A stretch of DNA of 64,000 nucleotides from an uncultured Parabacteroides sp. (GCF_902493135.1 NZ_CABUOD010000014.1:1-64000); one strand, 5' to 3'; shown: positions 1 to 9,579, counted from the first letter of the stretch. Translations and numbers: made by a program. Notes: generated from the sequence alone by a model not told the origin.

Positions 1-85
1 GATAAAATAAGCCTTATTTTCAATATTCGTCTATTTTTTAAATGAAAGAGCCGTGGGGATGTGTTATAAATAAGTTGTTAATGTG

Positions 86-115
86 TTGCAGGGATTATAT
101 AAATCATTACCTTTG
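86..115 (+). promoter_or_regulatory. Bacteroidetes-type promoter for the 215-3061 unit
   Basis: A TTG at 86-88 is followed after 19 nt by TACCTTTG at 108-115, which fits the Bacteroides consensus (TTTG, 19-21 nt, TAnnTTTG). Transcription would start near 122 and leave about 90 nt of leader before the first gene. The leader holds a 15-codon ORF (147-194) with no clear role. Confidence 0.6.
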
Positions 116-214
116 TGACAATATAAACAATTAAAATCAACAGACTATGAAACACGCTGTAACCTTTCCACAATTTATTAATCCCGAAAGTTGACGATTT
201 AAACAAACCTTGCT

Positions 215-1021
215 ATGAAATCAATAAGTTTGTTCGTTTTGTTTTTTGTATCTATCAACATTCATGCTGTTGATAACCTCCGTATTCCCGATATCCGTAG
301 TTTGGGAATGGGAGGAAACGGGGTTACGCAATCTGTTTTGTTTAATCCGTCATTGGTAGCTTTGCATACTGATAAAGTTCTTCATTTAGAATACTTTAAC
401 CGTTATGGAGTAAAAGAACTGGGAACGGTTGGAATTGGTTTTGTCTACCCTAATCCGTTGTTGTCGGCAGGTGTTGATATCTCTTCTTTCGGATACGATC
501 AGTATAGGGAAACTCTTTTTCGGTTGTCGGTCGGGAAACGGTTGAATGACCGGTGGAGGATCGGCATTGGTTTCCAATATAAGATGTTACAGACCGACTT
601 GTGGGAAGAAGTACCGAAGCAACTTTCCACAGATGTCGGAATTTTGTTTGCTCCCGTTGACAAACTGTTGATTGGAATGTTGATAATGGATTTTCCTTCT
701 ATTGCCATTCATAAACATACTGCTGAAATAAAATGTTTTATCGGTTATTCCGTACAAATAGGTTTTCAATGGGAGGTTATTAACGGGTTGTTGATAGCAG
801 GAACCGTTGAAAGCAATAAAACGCATGTATTGACAGGAAATGCGGGCATTGAATATGCTCCGTTCGGAAACTTTCGTATACGGGCGGGAGTACAGGCCAC
901 TCCTCTCCTGCCCACTTTGGGTATCGGATACCGTCTGGTTGGATTTACAGTAGATGTCGCGACAGTTTATCATCCGGTTTTGGGAGTCAGTACCGGACTG
1001 GGTTTAAGTTATTCCTTTTAA
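215..1021 (+). CDS. Outer-membrane beta-barrel-like protein, function unknown
   Basis: A 268-residue protein with an N-terminal signal peptide (about residues 1-18, ending IHA before VDN). The rest is made of alternating hydrophobic/polar strands rich in Gly and aromatic residues, and the C-terminus ends on an aromatic residue (LSYSF), as in outer-membrane barrels. The early RSLGMGGNG segment and an NPSL motif resemble the PorV/UPF0164 style of Bacteroidetes barrels, but no firm family assignment is possible by eye. The next gene starts 12 nt downstream and is also an envelope protein, so the two are probably co-transcribed from the promoter at 86-115. The role is unknown; the outer-membrane location is inferred. 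Confidence 0.7.
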   Translation: MKSISLFVLFFVSINIHAVDNLRIPDIRSLGMGGNGVTQSVLFNPSLVALHTDKVLHLEYFNRYGVKELGTVGIGFVYPNPLLSAGVDISSFGYDQYRETLFRLSVGKRLNDRWRIGIGFQYKMLQTDLWEEVPKQLSTDVGILFAPVDKLLIGMLIMDFPSIAIHKHTAEIKCFIGYSVQIGFQWEVINGLLIAGTVESNKTHVLTGNAGIEYAPFGNFRIRAGVQATPLLPTLGIGYRLVGFTVDVATVYHPVLGVSTGLGLSYSF

Positions 1022-1033
1022 TCAGGCTTGACT

Positions 1034-3061
1034 ATGAAACGAATGTTTATAAACCTGTTGGTATGCTTGTTAATAAGTAGTTATCAACTTAAAAGCCAGA
1101 CATTATATTCTGTTGATAAGTGGATGGAATATATAGAAGAAATGGCTTCGGAAACAGAAGATGAAGAGCGTATTGAAGCACTTTATACCGATCTTTCCTA
1201 CCTTGTAGAACACCCTTTCGAACTCAATACAGTGACGGAGGAACAATTGAAACGTCTCCCTTTTCTATCCGATCTACAGATACGGGAATTGTTGGCATAT
1301 CGTTTGCGCTATGGAAAAATGTTGACTCTTTATGAACTTAAAAATGTGGAAGCGTTCGATTTAGAGACGATTTCCTTGCTTGTCCCGTTTGTTTATATCG
1401 GTGAAATAATAGTTGATAAACGTCCTATTACAGTGAAAAACTTGTTGAAACGAGGTTCTAATAGCCTTCAAATCAGATATGACAGATGTTTTCAACAAAA
1501 GAAAGGCTATTGTTCATATCCTGACAGTGTATTACAGCAATATCCGAATCGGAAGTATTTGGGAGAGCCGTTTTATCATTCTGTTCGTTATTCGTATGCA
1601 TTCGATGAACGTATCCGGTTCGGTCTGGTCGCAGAAAAAGATGCGGGAGAACCTTTCTGGAATGAATATCATAAAGGGTATGACTACTATTCGGTACACC
1701 TCTTTCTGAAAGATATGAATAAATGGTTGAAAAGTCTTGCCATAGGCGATTATAAAATATCTTTCGGGCAAGGTCTGGTGATCAGCAATGATTTTTCTCC
1801 CGGCCGGAATGCCCTTGTCTCGCAAGCGGAAAGAAGGACGAACGGATTCCGTCGGCATTTTTCAACCAATGAAAACGACTTCTTCTGGGGAGCGGCTGCT
1901 ACCGTCAACTGGAAAAAGTTAGATATCAGCCTGTTCTATTCGTATCGGAAGTTGGATGGAAGTGTGGACAGCACGATCGTTACTTCGTTCAAAACGGACG
2001 GTTTGCATCGTCTGGTGCGGGACAGGGAGAAAATGCGTGACGTTTCCATGCGGACATATGGCGGGAACATACGATATGCAACACCCGATTTATGTATCGG
2101 CCTGACCGCCCTCTCCTATTCCTTTGGAAACGATTCGATACGGCCTGATCCGAAACCTTACAACCTTTTCTATTTTCGCGGTAACCGGAATTGGAATGTC
2201 AGTGTGGATTATCTGTTGAAAAATAAGTTGATCAAGTTTTACGGCGAAACGGCTTTAAGCCGGAATAGGGCGGTTGCCTCCCTGAATGCCTTGCAGTTGA
2301 CGCCTGCCTCTTATTTTTCCCTGTTGGTATTGTATCGTTATTATGATAAACGCTATCAGGCTTTTTTCGGGAATGCTTTTTCACAAAACTCGGCTGTCCG
2401 GAATGAACAGGGAGTGTATATGGGAATGCAATGGACGCCTTTTGTCCGTTGGAAGTTGTCCGCGTATGCGGATGTATTCCGGTTTCCTTGGCTGAGATAT
2501 GGAGTGGATGCGCCGTCGACGGGAAAGGAATATATGCTTCAGCTCGATTATACACCGAGCCGGAACCTATCCGTGTACGTCCGTTATAAACACAAACAAA
2601 AGGAAGATATAGAACCCTACCGTCAACAGCGTTTGCGGATGCAAGTCTTGTATGCGGTTTCTTCGTCCGTCTCGTTGCGGACATCCGCAGACGGCATTTG
2701 TTATACGGAAGCAAACGAAAAGAGCAGGGGGTGGCTGATTGCCCAGGGCGTAGGTTGGAAACCGGTTGATATCCCTGTTCAGACAGATTTTTATGTGGCA
2801 GGCTTTCATACGGATAATTATCAGACCCGGATATCCTCTTATGAAAAGAATATCTTGTATGCCTTCAATATGCCTTCCTTTTATGGAAAAGGAGTCCGGC
2901 TGGCACTTTCTTTCCGGTGGGATATCGTGAAGCGACTTTCACTTTCCGCTAAATTCGGATACACGTATTATGCTGATCGCGATGTGATCGGCACCGACTT
3001 GGAAGAGATCGAAGGGCATATCAAAACAGATGTATATACATTGTTGCGCTGGAAATTCTGA
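1034..3061 (+). CDS. Helix-hairpin-helix plus outer-membrane barrel protein
   Basis: About 675 residues. The start is placed at ATG 1034 because the in-frame TTG two codons upstream leaves a worse signal peptide; MKRMFINLLVCLLISSYQ then reads as a normal secretion signal. Residues about 45-115 contain a ComEA-like helix-hairpin-helix repeat (RLPFLSDLQIRELLAYRLRYG, then LYELKNVEAFD). The remaining roughly 500 residues alternate like strands of a large beta-barrel and end in an aromatic residue (LLRWKF). Similar HHH-barrel proteins are common hypothetical proteins in Bacteroidetes; despite the HHH, a DNA-related role is not shown. It follows the 215-1021 gene by 12 nt and probably forms an operon with it. 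Confidence 0.75.
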   Translation: MKRMFINLLVCLLISSYQLKSQTLYSVDKWMEYIEEMASETEDEERIEALYTDLSYLVEHPFELNTVTEEQLKRLPFLSDLQIRELLAYRLRYGKMLTLYELKNVEAFDLETISLLVPFVYIGEIIVDKRPITVKNLLKRGSNSLQIRYDRCFQQKKGYCSYPDSVLQQYPNRKYLGEPFYHSVRYSYAFDERIRFGLVAEKDAGEPFWNEYHKGYDYYSVHLFLKDMNKWLKSLAIGDYKISFGQGLVISNDFSPGRNALVSQAERRTNGFRRHFSTNENDFFWGAAATVNWKKLDISLFYSYRKLDGSVDSTIVTSFKTDGLHRLVRDREKMRDVSMRTYGGNIRYATPDLCIGLTALSYSFGNDSIRPDPKPYNLFYFRGNRNWNVSVDYLLKNKLIKFYGETALSRNRAVASLNALQLTPASYFSLLVLYRYYDKRYQAFFGNAFSQNSAVRNEQGVYMGMQWTPFVRWKLSAYADVFRFPWLRYGVDAPSTGKEYMLQLDYTPSRNLSVYVRYKHKQKEDIEPYRQQRLRMQVLYAVSSSVSLRTSADGICYTEANEKSRGWLIAQGVGWKPVDIPVQTDFYVAGFHTDNYQTRISSYEKNILYAFNMPSFYGKGVRLALSFRWDIVKRLSLSAKFGYTYYADRDVIGTDLEEIEGHIKTDVYTLLRWKF

Positions 3062-3070
3062 TAACTTTTG

Positions 3071-3078
3071 TAGCTTTG
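3071..3078 (+). promoter_or_regulatory. -7 element for the radical SAM gene
   Basis: TAGCTTTG matches TAnnTTTG perfectly. It lies 10 nt past the previous stop and 19 nt before the next ATG. No -33 TTTG is found at the right distance, so the gene may be only partly independent of the upstream unit. Confidence 0.4.
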
Positions 3079-3097
3079 CATTCAAATATAAATTATT

Positions 3098-3877
3098 ATG
3101 TCTACAATTCTTTTTGATAAAATAGTATTCGGGCCGGTCCATAGCCGTCGGTTAGGTGTTTCTTTGGGTATGAACCTGCTTCCCACAGACGGGAAACTTT
3201 GTTCGTTCAACTGCATCTATTGTGAATGCGGACTGAATGAGAACCGTCGTACGCGTAGTAAACTGCCGACCCGTGCGGAGGTAAAGGAAGCTCTGATCGA
3301 TAAATTGTCTTCCATGCAGGCAGAGGGTATCGCTCCCGACGTAATCACATTTGCCGGGAATGGCGAACCTACCATGCACCCGGAATTTGCCGGTATCATC
3401 GACGATACGATCGAGACCCGTAACCGCTTTTTCCCGAAAGCAAAGATTGCTGTCCTTTCCAATTCGACCCTGCTTCATAAGGAGGATGTTTTCCTGGCAT
3501 TGAATAAGATTGAAGATAATATATTGAAGCTCGATTCCGTATCGGACAGTCGCATCGGGCAACTGAATGTGCCGAATTCCCCGTCCTTTACTTTCGACCG
3601 ATTGCTGGAACAGCTTTGCCGTTTCAATGGCAATCTGATTATCCAAACCATGTTCCTGAAAGGAGAGGTTGACGGCGAAAGCGTGACGAACACGACCGAA
3701 CCCGAAATATCCGGCTGGCTGGAGGCTCTGAAGCAAATCAAGCCTAAACAGGTCATGATCTATACAATAGATCGCGAAACGCCCGTAAAGAACCTGAAGA
3801 AGGTGACAAAAGACGAACTGGAAGCAATTGCCGACCGTGCACGTCGGGAAGGGTTTGAGGTGACGGTATCGGCGTGA
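3098..3877 (+). CDS. Radical SAM protein
   Basis: A 259-residue cytosolic iron-sulfur protein. The [4Fe-4S]-binding cysteines are C35, C39 and C42 (CSFNCIYC), a C-x3-C-x2-C motif, followed by a GNGEP motif near residue 89 that usually contacts S-adenosylmethionine. The opening FGPVHSRRLGVSLGMNLLP is typical of a conserved stand-alone radical SAM family (COG0731-like) found in Bacteroidetes and Clostridia. No second cluster domain (SPASM) is present. The substrate is unknown and the neighbours do not point to one. It converges on the protease gene, with an inverted-repeat terminator between them. Confidence 0.8.
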   Translation: MSTILFDKIVFGPVHSRRLGVSLGMNLLPTDGKLCSFNCIYCECGLNENRRTRSKLPTRAEVKEALIDKLSSMQAEGIAPDVITFAGNGEPTMHPEFAGIIDDTIETRNRFFPKAKIAVLSNSTLLHKEDVFLALNKIEDNILKLDSVSDSRIGQLNVPNSPSFTFDRLLEQLCRFNGNLIIQTMFLKGEVDGESVTNTTEPEISGWLEALKQIKPKQVMIYTIDRETPVKNLKKVTKDELEAIADRARREGFEVTVSA

Positions 3878-3898
3878 AAATTAAGAATTAAAAATTAA

Positions 3899-3960
3899 GA
3901 ATTAAAAAATGGAAGACTATAGGATATTGCAATATCTTTCAATCTTCCATTTTTTAATTC
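3899..3960. terminator. Bidirectional AT-rich inverted repeat
   Basis: A perfect 18-bp inverted repeat (3899-3916 with 3943-3960) encloses a second perfect 14-bp palindrome (GATATTGCAATATC, 3923-3936). It sits between convergent genes ending at 3877 (+) and 3975 (-), with A- and T-runs on the flanks, so it can act as a terminator for both strands. Confidence 0.65.
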
Positions 3961-3974
3961 TCAATTTTCCATTT

Positions 3975-6530
3975 TTAATTTTTAAAACCCTTAATCACCT
4001 TTATGTCGTCGTCCGTATGAAGACGGAAGAAGTAAATACCGGAGGGAAGGGAACCGGTTTTAATGATATTTCCCGGATATTTCAGATGCATGAATTTTTT
4101 ACCATCGATAGAAAATACTTCCAGTAAATCAACCGGTTTATTGCTTGTCAATTGTATTTGTTCCTTGAATACGGTAGGAGTGAGCGATATTTCAGAAAGA
4201 GCTATATTTTCAATATCTACGCTTGCATCATAGACAATATCTTTTATATCACTCTCTTCTACGCCATATTGGGCCGATACTCCATATATGTTATCAATAA
4301 CGGAGATTTGTTTGTCCGTATATTCCCTTTCGGTAGGAGCTACAGATGCGAGCTTAGTATTATTTTTGTAGATATTATATTGGGTGATTTCAGGAAACGC
4401 AGTAATTGAATTACCTTCCTGAACTAAAGATTTCAATTGAGACTCTCGGATATCAAAAGAATGTGTCGATTTCTTGATTGCAATTGGTTTACTGTCTGTA
4501 CCTAAGCTCCGGAGTTGGGTTACCTTTCCTTCTTCGGAACTGACGATTGCCGATAAAACAATGTTACAATCGATATCATCCTGCAAAAGTTCCCAGGTTT
4601 TGCCATCCATAGAAATTAAATTTCCTTTTTGATCGATTGCCGGTCCTTCATCCAAATAAACAGGATAAGTTGTCTTATTATATTTTTTAACATGAAAGGC
4701 AACAATTAAATCTTCATTTGCATCGATTGTAAACGGAGTTTTTAAAGGGACTGAGTATATTTCATACGGATCATAAGATGTCACGTCTTGTTCGTATGTC
4801 CGGTCTCCTTGCACGATGTATACGGAATACTCGACATTCGCTTCAGGAAAGAAGTTTACGGAAGTAATGGTTTTAGTATCGATTGCTTCTAATTCCTTTG
4901 CTTCCCATCTTTGTCCTGCATAGAAAGGTTCACCTTCAAGTCCGATCATATAGGTGACATCCTGGCTTCCCCAGCCGATTATTTGTTTGTATACAGGTGC
5001 TTTCCAGCTTATTTTTATAGTATTGTCAGAACTAAGTGCAGCTTTTACTTCGGTTGGTTTTTGCAATGAGGTGTTATACTCTTTGCCTGATTGCGACATC
5101 CCGTTAAGTAAAGTCACTCCTGATCCGGTAGGGTCTAACCATTTATCCATACGTCCGGTATCGGCTTGGCTGTATTTGTTCCAGTGATAAAATAATTTGC
5201 CATAGAGGTTTATGCCTTCCGGATCTTCACAACTCGAATTTCCTCCGCTTAATGTTCCGATTATCAGTTTATTTTGATTGAATACGGGTGAACCGGACGA
5301 ACCGCCTTCCGTGACACTGTGCCCGTTTGGCGTTTCGTCGAATATGATATTCCAGTGTGCATTTGCCGTTCCTGTTTCATCGCTATCGGAATTTTTCCAA
5401 GTGGCGCTTGAAGGCAAATGATTGCCATACGTGGATATTTTCTTATAATCTCCACCTGGGTGATGGATTCCTACTCCGGACAAGCTTATGTTGTTGGTCC
5501 GGTCCCATCCGTTAAAATAAACATCATAGTTTTCCGGAATACTTCTGTTAAGCAGTAACAATAAACCGTCTGAACCTTTTTCTATCGGTATGGAAACAAC
5601 TTTCGAACATCCGACCATTGTCTTATAATTCTGAATGGGAGATGTATTGTCGCATCCTGAATGTTCAAAATGGAAATAGAATAACCATTGATTGTAATCG
5701 TCTTTGCTGGTCGACGTATTGTGTTCCAGGTCTTCCGTACAATGAAAAGCTGAAAGTATATAAGGTTTTTTGTCTTTGGCCGTATTGTTGACTAACGAAC
5801 CGCTGCACAGAAAGGCATAGTTTCCTATTTTTTCAATCATCCGGCAGACTCCTTTTCCTTGGTTTTGCCATTCGTCTCCCTCTTCACAGTTTATATTTAC
5901 CATGCAGGGACCCGAAAGCTCCTCTTCGGTATCTTTGAAGCGGTTAGAAACAAACAAATGATTGTACCCGTAACCTACTTCATCGATATAGATACGCGGT
6001 TTTTCACCGCTTGCAGCTGCTTCATATTCAAGGATGATATCGTCACCGGCCACAAATTCGGTTGCAAATTTTGACGTAACGGAGTTTGCGTGTGTAAAAG
6101 CGCCGATTACATGCGACTTATCAGCATTGTAAATGAATAAACGTCCTCCTTCCGGGATATAGAACTCTTTATAATAAAGCATTAATGCGATTGCATTTTT
6201 GGCTTGTAAACGTAATTGCCATATCTTTTCACCTCCGGGCAATGTTATCCAGTTTCCCGCATTGTCTATGCTTAAATCGGTCTGTATGAGTTTGGAAACT
6301 TTCAGCGGCGCCCCCTGGCTGACCTGCCATCTGTCGACTGTTTTCAGGTCTTCTACGCTGAAGTCGATGGGAATCCGGACGGTTGGCAGATCGCTTTTCA
6401 GTGTGTTTTGATACTTGAAAGAAGCGGGTGTTCCACCTTCGCTGATTTGTGCGTAGACGGATTCAGGAAAAGTCGTTCCTGCCAGTAACAGGAGCAGGCT
6501 TATCAGCGGAAAGAGAACCTTCTTGTTCAT
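3975..6530 (-). CDS. Secreted trypsin-like (lysyl endopeptidase-type) serine protease with T9SS sorting domain
   Basis: About 851 residues. The start is set at ATG 6530 (MNKKVLF): a -7 element at 6555-6562 puts transcription initiation downstream of the other in-frame start at 6557. A signal peptide (about residues 1-28) precedes a pro-region and a protease domain with a full catalytic triad: H263 (SAFHC), D321 (GSDGLLLL) and S412 (GSSGSP). This layout matches the Achromobacter lysyl endopeptidase (S1) group. A fibronectin-like region follows, and the last 75 or so residues form a type IX sorting domain (SIDGKK, then LPSGIYFFRL). The protein is probably exported through T9SS and either attached to the surface or released. 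Specificity for Lys is inferred from family resemblance only. Confidence 0.85.
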   Translation of the reverse strand: MNKKVLFPLISLLLLLAGTTFPESVYAQISEGGTPASFKYQNTLKSDLPTVRIPIDFSVEDLKTVDRWQVSQGAPLKVSKLIQTDLSIDNAGNWITLPGGEKIWQLRLQAKNAIALMLYYKEFYIPEGGRLFIYNADKSHVIGAFTHANSVTSKFATEFVAGDDIILEYEAAASGEKPRIYIDEVGYGYNHLFVSNRFKDTEEELSGPCMVNINCEEGDEWQNQGKGVCRMIEKIGNYAFLCSGSLVNNTAKDKKPYILSAFHCTEDLEHNTSTSKDDYNQWLFYFHFEHSGCDNTSPIQNYKTMVGCSKVVSIPIEKGSDGLLLLLNRSIPENYDVYFNGWDRTNNISLSGVGIHHPGGDYKKISTYGNHLPSSATWKNSDSDETGTANAHWNIIFDETPNGHSVTEGGSSGSPVFNQNKLIIGTLSGGNSSCEDPEGINLYGKLFYHWNKYSQADTGRMDKWLDPTGSGVTLLNGMSQSGKEYNTSLQKPTEVKAALSSDNTIKISWKAPVYKQIIGWGSQDVTYMIGLEGEPFYAGQRWEAKELEAIDTKTITSVNFFPEANVEYSVYIVQGDRTYEQDVTSYDPYEIYSVPLKTPFTIDANEDLIVAFHVKKYNKTTYPVYLDEGPAIDQKGNLISMDGKTWELLQDDIDCNIVLSAIVSSEEGKVTQLRSLGTDSKPIAIKKSTHSFDIRESQLKSLVQEGNSITAFPEITQYNIYKNNTKLASVAPTEREYTDKQISVIDNIYGVSAQYGVEESDIKDIVYDASVDIENIALSEISLTPTVFKEQIQLTSNKPVDLLEVFSIDGKKFMHLKYPGNIIKTGSLPSGIYFFRLHTDDDIKVIKGFKN

Positions 6531-6554
6531 AGGTTTTATTCTTTGATGTGGTGA

Positions 6555-6562
6555 CAAATGTA
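6555..6562 (-). promoter_or_regulatory. -7 element of the protease gene
   Basis: Read on the minus strand this is TACATTTG, a perfect TAnnTTTG. It lies 25 nt before ATG 6530 and therefore favours that start codon. No convincing -33 box is seen. Confidence 0.5.
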
Positions 6563-6622
6563 ATATTTATTTCTGATTCGGATAGGGGTTTTTTCAAATT
6601 CTGTGTCTACTGAATAAAGTAA

Positions 6623-6805
6623 ATGTATAAAACAATGGAATCACCGAATAGCAAACAGAACGTACCGCAGCTCTGGTATTGGAGCCAGCCGGAGGATGGA
6701 TTTAGTTTTGAAGATGCGGAAACGATCGCTAAAGAATTCATATTTGAAGCAAAGCAGGATAAATATAAATCGGGCGACCGTTTCCTTCACATCGTGTTTA
6801 TGTAG
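6623..6805 (+). CDS. Small hypothetical protein
   Basis: A 60-residue ORF (or 56 residues from the second ATG at 6635). The composition is protein-like: WYWSQPEDGFSFEDAETIAKEF followed by a charged helix and a hydrophobic end (FLHIVFM). It has no signal peptide, membrane segment or recognisable domain. It runs convergently into the SulP gene and overlaps its last 8 nt, and no clear terminator separates them. It could be a real small cytosolic protein or a remnant; codon use looks normal for the neighbourhood. Confidence 0.4.
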   Translation: MYKTMESPNSKQNVPQLWYWSQPEDGFSFEDAETIAKEFIFEAKQDKYKSGDRFLHIVFM

Positions 6806-8474
6806 TCGCTTCGCGTGCTTTTGCCACAGCCTCGTTTATATTGCTGCAAATATTTTCCGTTCCGATCTTTTTGTCGAAACCCGATTTGACAAGTACGCGG
6901 CGTACATGCTCGTTCACACCCGAAAGGATCATGTGGATATGTTCGGCTTGTGACATGCGGAAGAGGTTCTCCAGGTTATGCAATCCGGTCGAGTCCATAA
7001 AGGGGACCTTGCGCATGCGGATGATACGGATCTTCGGTTTGTCGCCCATATTGTGCATGATATCGTCGAACTTGCTGGCCACCCCGAAGAAGAACGGGCC
7101 GTCGATTTCATATACTTCCACACCTTTAGGGAGGGAAAGGACTTCCTCGTCATGGTGGATTTCACCATCGTCCGAAAGGTCGATCTCGTCTTTTACTACC
7201 GACACATGAGTCGTTTCGGCCACACGTTTCATAAAGAGGAACATGGCGATAAGCAATCCGACTTCGATCGCGATCGTCAAGTCGAAGATCACCGTCAGGA
7301 AGAAAGTCACCAGCAACACCGACACGTCGCTTTTCGGATTCTTCATCAGCGAACGGAACGTACGCCACTCGCTCATATTATAAGAAACGATAATCAACAC
7401 ACCTGCCAGGCAAGCCATCGGGATATGTTTGGTCAACGGGCCTAAAAAGAGCAAAATCAGCAGCAACACGATCGCGTGGATGATGCCGGCCACCGGTGTA
7501 CGTCCGCCGTTGTTGATATTGGTCATCGTACGGGCAATTGCTCCGGTCACAGGAATACCGCCGAAGATCGGCACGATGATGTTGGCAGCCCCCTGTGCGA
7601 TCAGTTCGGTGTTGGAGTTATGCTTGTCGCCCGTGACACCGTCGGCCACCGTAGCGGAGAGCAACGATTCGATCGCTCCTAACATTGCGATAGTAAAGGC
7701 GGAAGGAAGCAAGAGGTTGATCGTCTCCATATTGAAGCTGATAGCTTCCGGTCCGGGCAGGGAGGCGTTGATGGTGAAACGGTCTCCGATCGTTTCGATC
7801 CCCGTGATCCCCAAATGATAACGCATGACATAGACAACGACTGTCATCAGGATAATAGCGATCAGCGAACCGGGGATTTTCTTCGAAAACTTCGGTGTGA
7901 CGGCGATGATCACGATACTGGCGAGTCCGATCAATAGCGACCATAGGTTCACCGTGTCGAAATGTTCGAAATAGGCGATCCATTTGGAGATAAAATCCGC
8001 CGGAACCTTATCCATCGTCAAGCCGAAAAGGTCTTTCATCTGTGTGGTAAAAATCGTCAGGGCGATACCGCTGGTGAAACCGACGACAATCGGGTAGGGG
8101 ATAAACTTGATAACCGTCCCTAATTTCAATGCCCCCATGATCACTAAGATAATACCCGCGACTACGGTGGCGATGGCCAGCCCTTCGATCCCGAAATTCT
8201 GGATAATGCCATATACGATTACGATAAACGCACCTGTCGGTCCTCCGATCTGCACGTTGTTACCGCCTAATAGCGATACGATGAACCCGCCGATAATGGC
8301 TGTGATCAATCCTTTTTCCGGGCTTACCCCCGAAGCGATACCGAAAGCAATAGCCAGTGGCAATGCTACGATCCCGACAATAATACCGGCCATCAGGTCG
8401 GTCATAAATTTCTCCTTCGAGTAGTTTTTCAGCGCCGATACCAGCTTGGGCTGAAAATCAAACTTATTCTTCAT
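6798..8474 (-). CDS. SulP-family inorganic anion transporter with STAS domain
   Basis: A 558-residue inner-membrane carrier for sulfate, bicarbonate or similar anions. After a cytosolic start, the first transmembrane helices carry the SulP signature (ALPLAIAFGIASGV, then GPTGAFIVIV), and roughly a dozen hydrophobic helices follow to about residue 430. The C-terminal region from about residue 455 is a cytosolic STAS domain (IRMRKVPFMDSTGLHNLENL), which regulates these carriers. Length is normal for the family. The transported anion cannot be read from sequence; in Bacteroidetes many homologues are assumed to carry sulfate or bicarbonate. It is a single-gene unit with its own -7 element. Confidence 0.92.
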   Translation of the reverse strand: MKNKFDFQPKLVSALKNYSKEKFMTDLMAGIIVGIVALPLAIAFGIASGVSPEKGLITAIIGGFIVSLLGGNNVQIGGPTGAFIVIVYGIIQNFGIEGLAIATVVAGIILVIMGALKLGTVIKFIPYPIVVGFTSGIALTIFTTQMKDLFGLTMDKVPADFISKWIAYFEHFDTVNLWSLLIGLASIVIIAVTPKFSKKIPGSLIAIILMTVVVYVMRYHLGITGIETIGDRFTINASLPGPEAISFNMETINLLLPSAFTIAMLGAIESLLSATVADGVTGDKHNSNTELIAQGAANIIVPIFGGIPVTGAIARTMTNINNGGRTPVAGIIHAIVLLLILLFLGPLTKHIPMACLAGVLIIVSYNMSEWRTFRSLMKNPKSDVSVLLVTFFLTVIFDLTIAIEVGLLIAMFLFMKRVAETTHVSVVKDEIDLSDDGEIHHDEEVLSLPKGVEVYEIDGPFFFGVASKFDDIMHNMGDKPKIRIIRMRKVPFMDSTGLHNLENLFRMSQAEHIHMILSGVNEHVRRVLVKSGFDKKIGTENICSNINEAVAKAREATT

Positions 8475-8502
8475 CTTTCTGCCTGATTATTAAAAAATGC
8501 TG

Positions 8503-8510
8503 CAAAGGTA
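8503..8510 (-). promoter_or_regulatory. -7 element of the SulP gene
   Basis: Minus-strand TACCTTTG, a perfect TAnnTTTG, 29 nt before the SulP start codon. No strong -33 box is seen. Confidence 0.5.
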
Positions 8511-9201
8511 CAAAAAAAGTAGATTATATAATATATTCTTAAATAGAAAACAGAGTAACTCTGTATATGTTCGGCTTTTATTTTAAAAAAACAACAATAA
8601 CCCCCTCAAAAGAGACGTTTTTTTATCTTGTTGATAATCAGTATTATAATATATGTAAGATTATTAATAAATATTACCCGCAATAGAAAATCGAAAAATA
8701 TGGGATAGAAATCTCATTTTTATGGGGTAGTATTTCGATTTGGACCAACGGGTATTTTGTAAAAATAGACAATAAGGCAAGAAGGAGTGAAGACGATGGA
8801 CGCAAGTTTATTAGAATCGGAATAAATTTCGATTCCCGAACCCGGAGTATGGATGGTTGGGAGATTGTGTGACGTATGTCAGATATTGACAAAATGTCGG
8901 ATTAGCTATCTTCAGGTTTGCCTGTATGTGTCTGTGGCCGGAGTGATTACAAATAAGCTAAGGAAACGGAAGATACGATTGTCATTTTGTTTTCGGAATT
9001 GCTTCGATATCTATTTTTTGGCAGGCTGAAAAGCGGAATGATGGCTGAAAAACAGATTGTAGTGTCGATCGGAAGGCTATATTCCCGTCAAAATGTCAAT
9101 CGCCAAATACCTTTCTGATCAGACTTGTGAGGTGTTAAAATAGCTTTTAAATGCCTTTTTCAACTCTTTCGTACTCCCTTTTTTCCTTTGTTTTGGCTCT
9201 T

Positions 9202-9312
9202 CCGGAAAAATCATCTAAATGATTTTCCGGATTCATCCCGTTGGTTTGCCTGAAATATCTAAATGTTTTTGGAAAAACATCCGGATCATTTTAAAAATCA
9301 TTTAGATGATTT
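9202..9312. repeat. Three-hairpin block with mirrored 18-bp sequences
   Basis: The sequence at 9208-9225 (AAATCATCTAAATGATTT) and that at 9295-9312 are exact reverse complements of each other, and each can also fold on itself. The first sits inside a longer hairpin bounded by CCGGAAAA and TTTTCCGG (9202-9230). Between them is a third perfect hairpin (ATGTTTTT-GG-AAAAACAT, 9263-9280). This may be a terminator array, a decayed small mobile element or a regulatory RNA. Confidence 0.6.
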
Positions 9313-9579
9313 GGGGAAGAGGTTCGAAAACAAGAGGTCTTTTGCCTGAAGGTTTTGAAAATAAGAATATAGATGTTGGTAAAAATATTAAAAATAAATC
9401 AAATTGACAGCAAACATTCTGTTCTTATAATAAATCGATAAGAGGCATCACTGTCTCGTAACGCGTTATCTCATGTTTGCAGTTCATATAAGTCCAAGAA
9501 CGGTGTTCGGATTTAAATTAGAAATTAATATTTTTTAGATAGTGTATAAAAAAATGCTATATAACATGTTATTATAGTG

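Noticed and set aside
147..194. A regulatory leader peptide before the first gene
   Set aside because: A 15-codon ORF exists in the leader, but there is no run of a single amino acid, no attenuator hairpin and only a weak ribosome site.
1034..3061. DNA-uptake protein ComEA
   Set aside because: A helix-hairpin-helix is present, but it is followed by a roughly 500-residue beta-barrel and there are no competence genes nearby.
8674..8892. A 72-residue gene on the minus strand
   Set aside because: Composition and lack of start signals or recognisable features do not support a protein.
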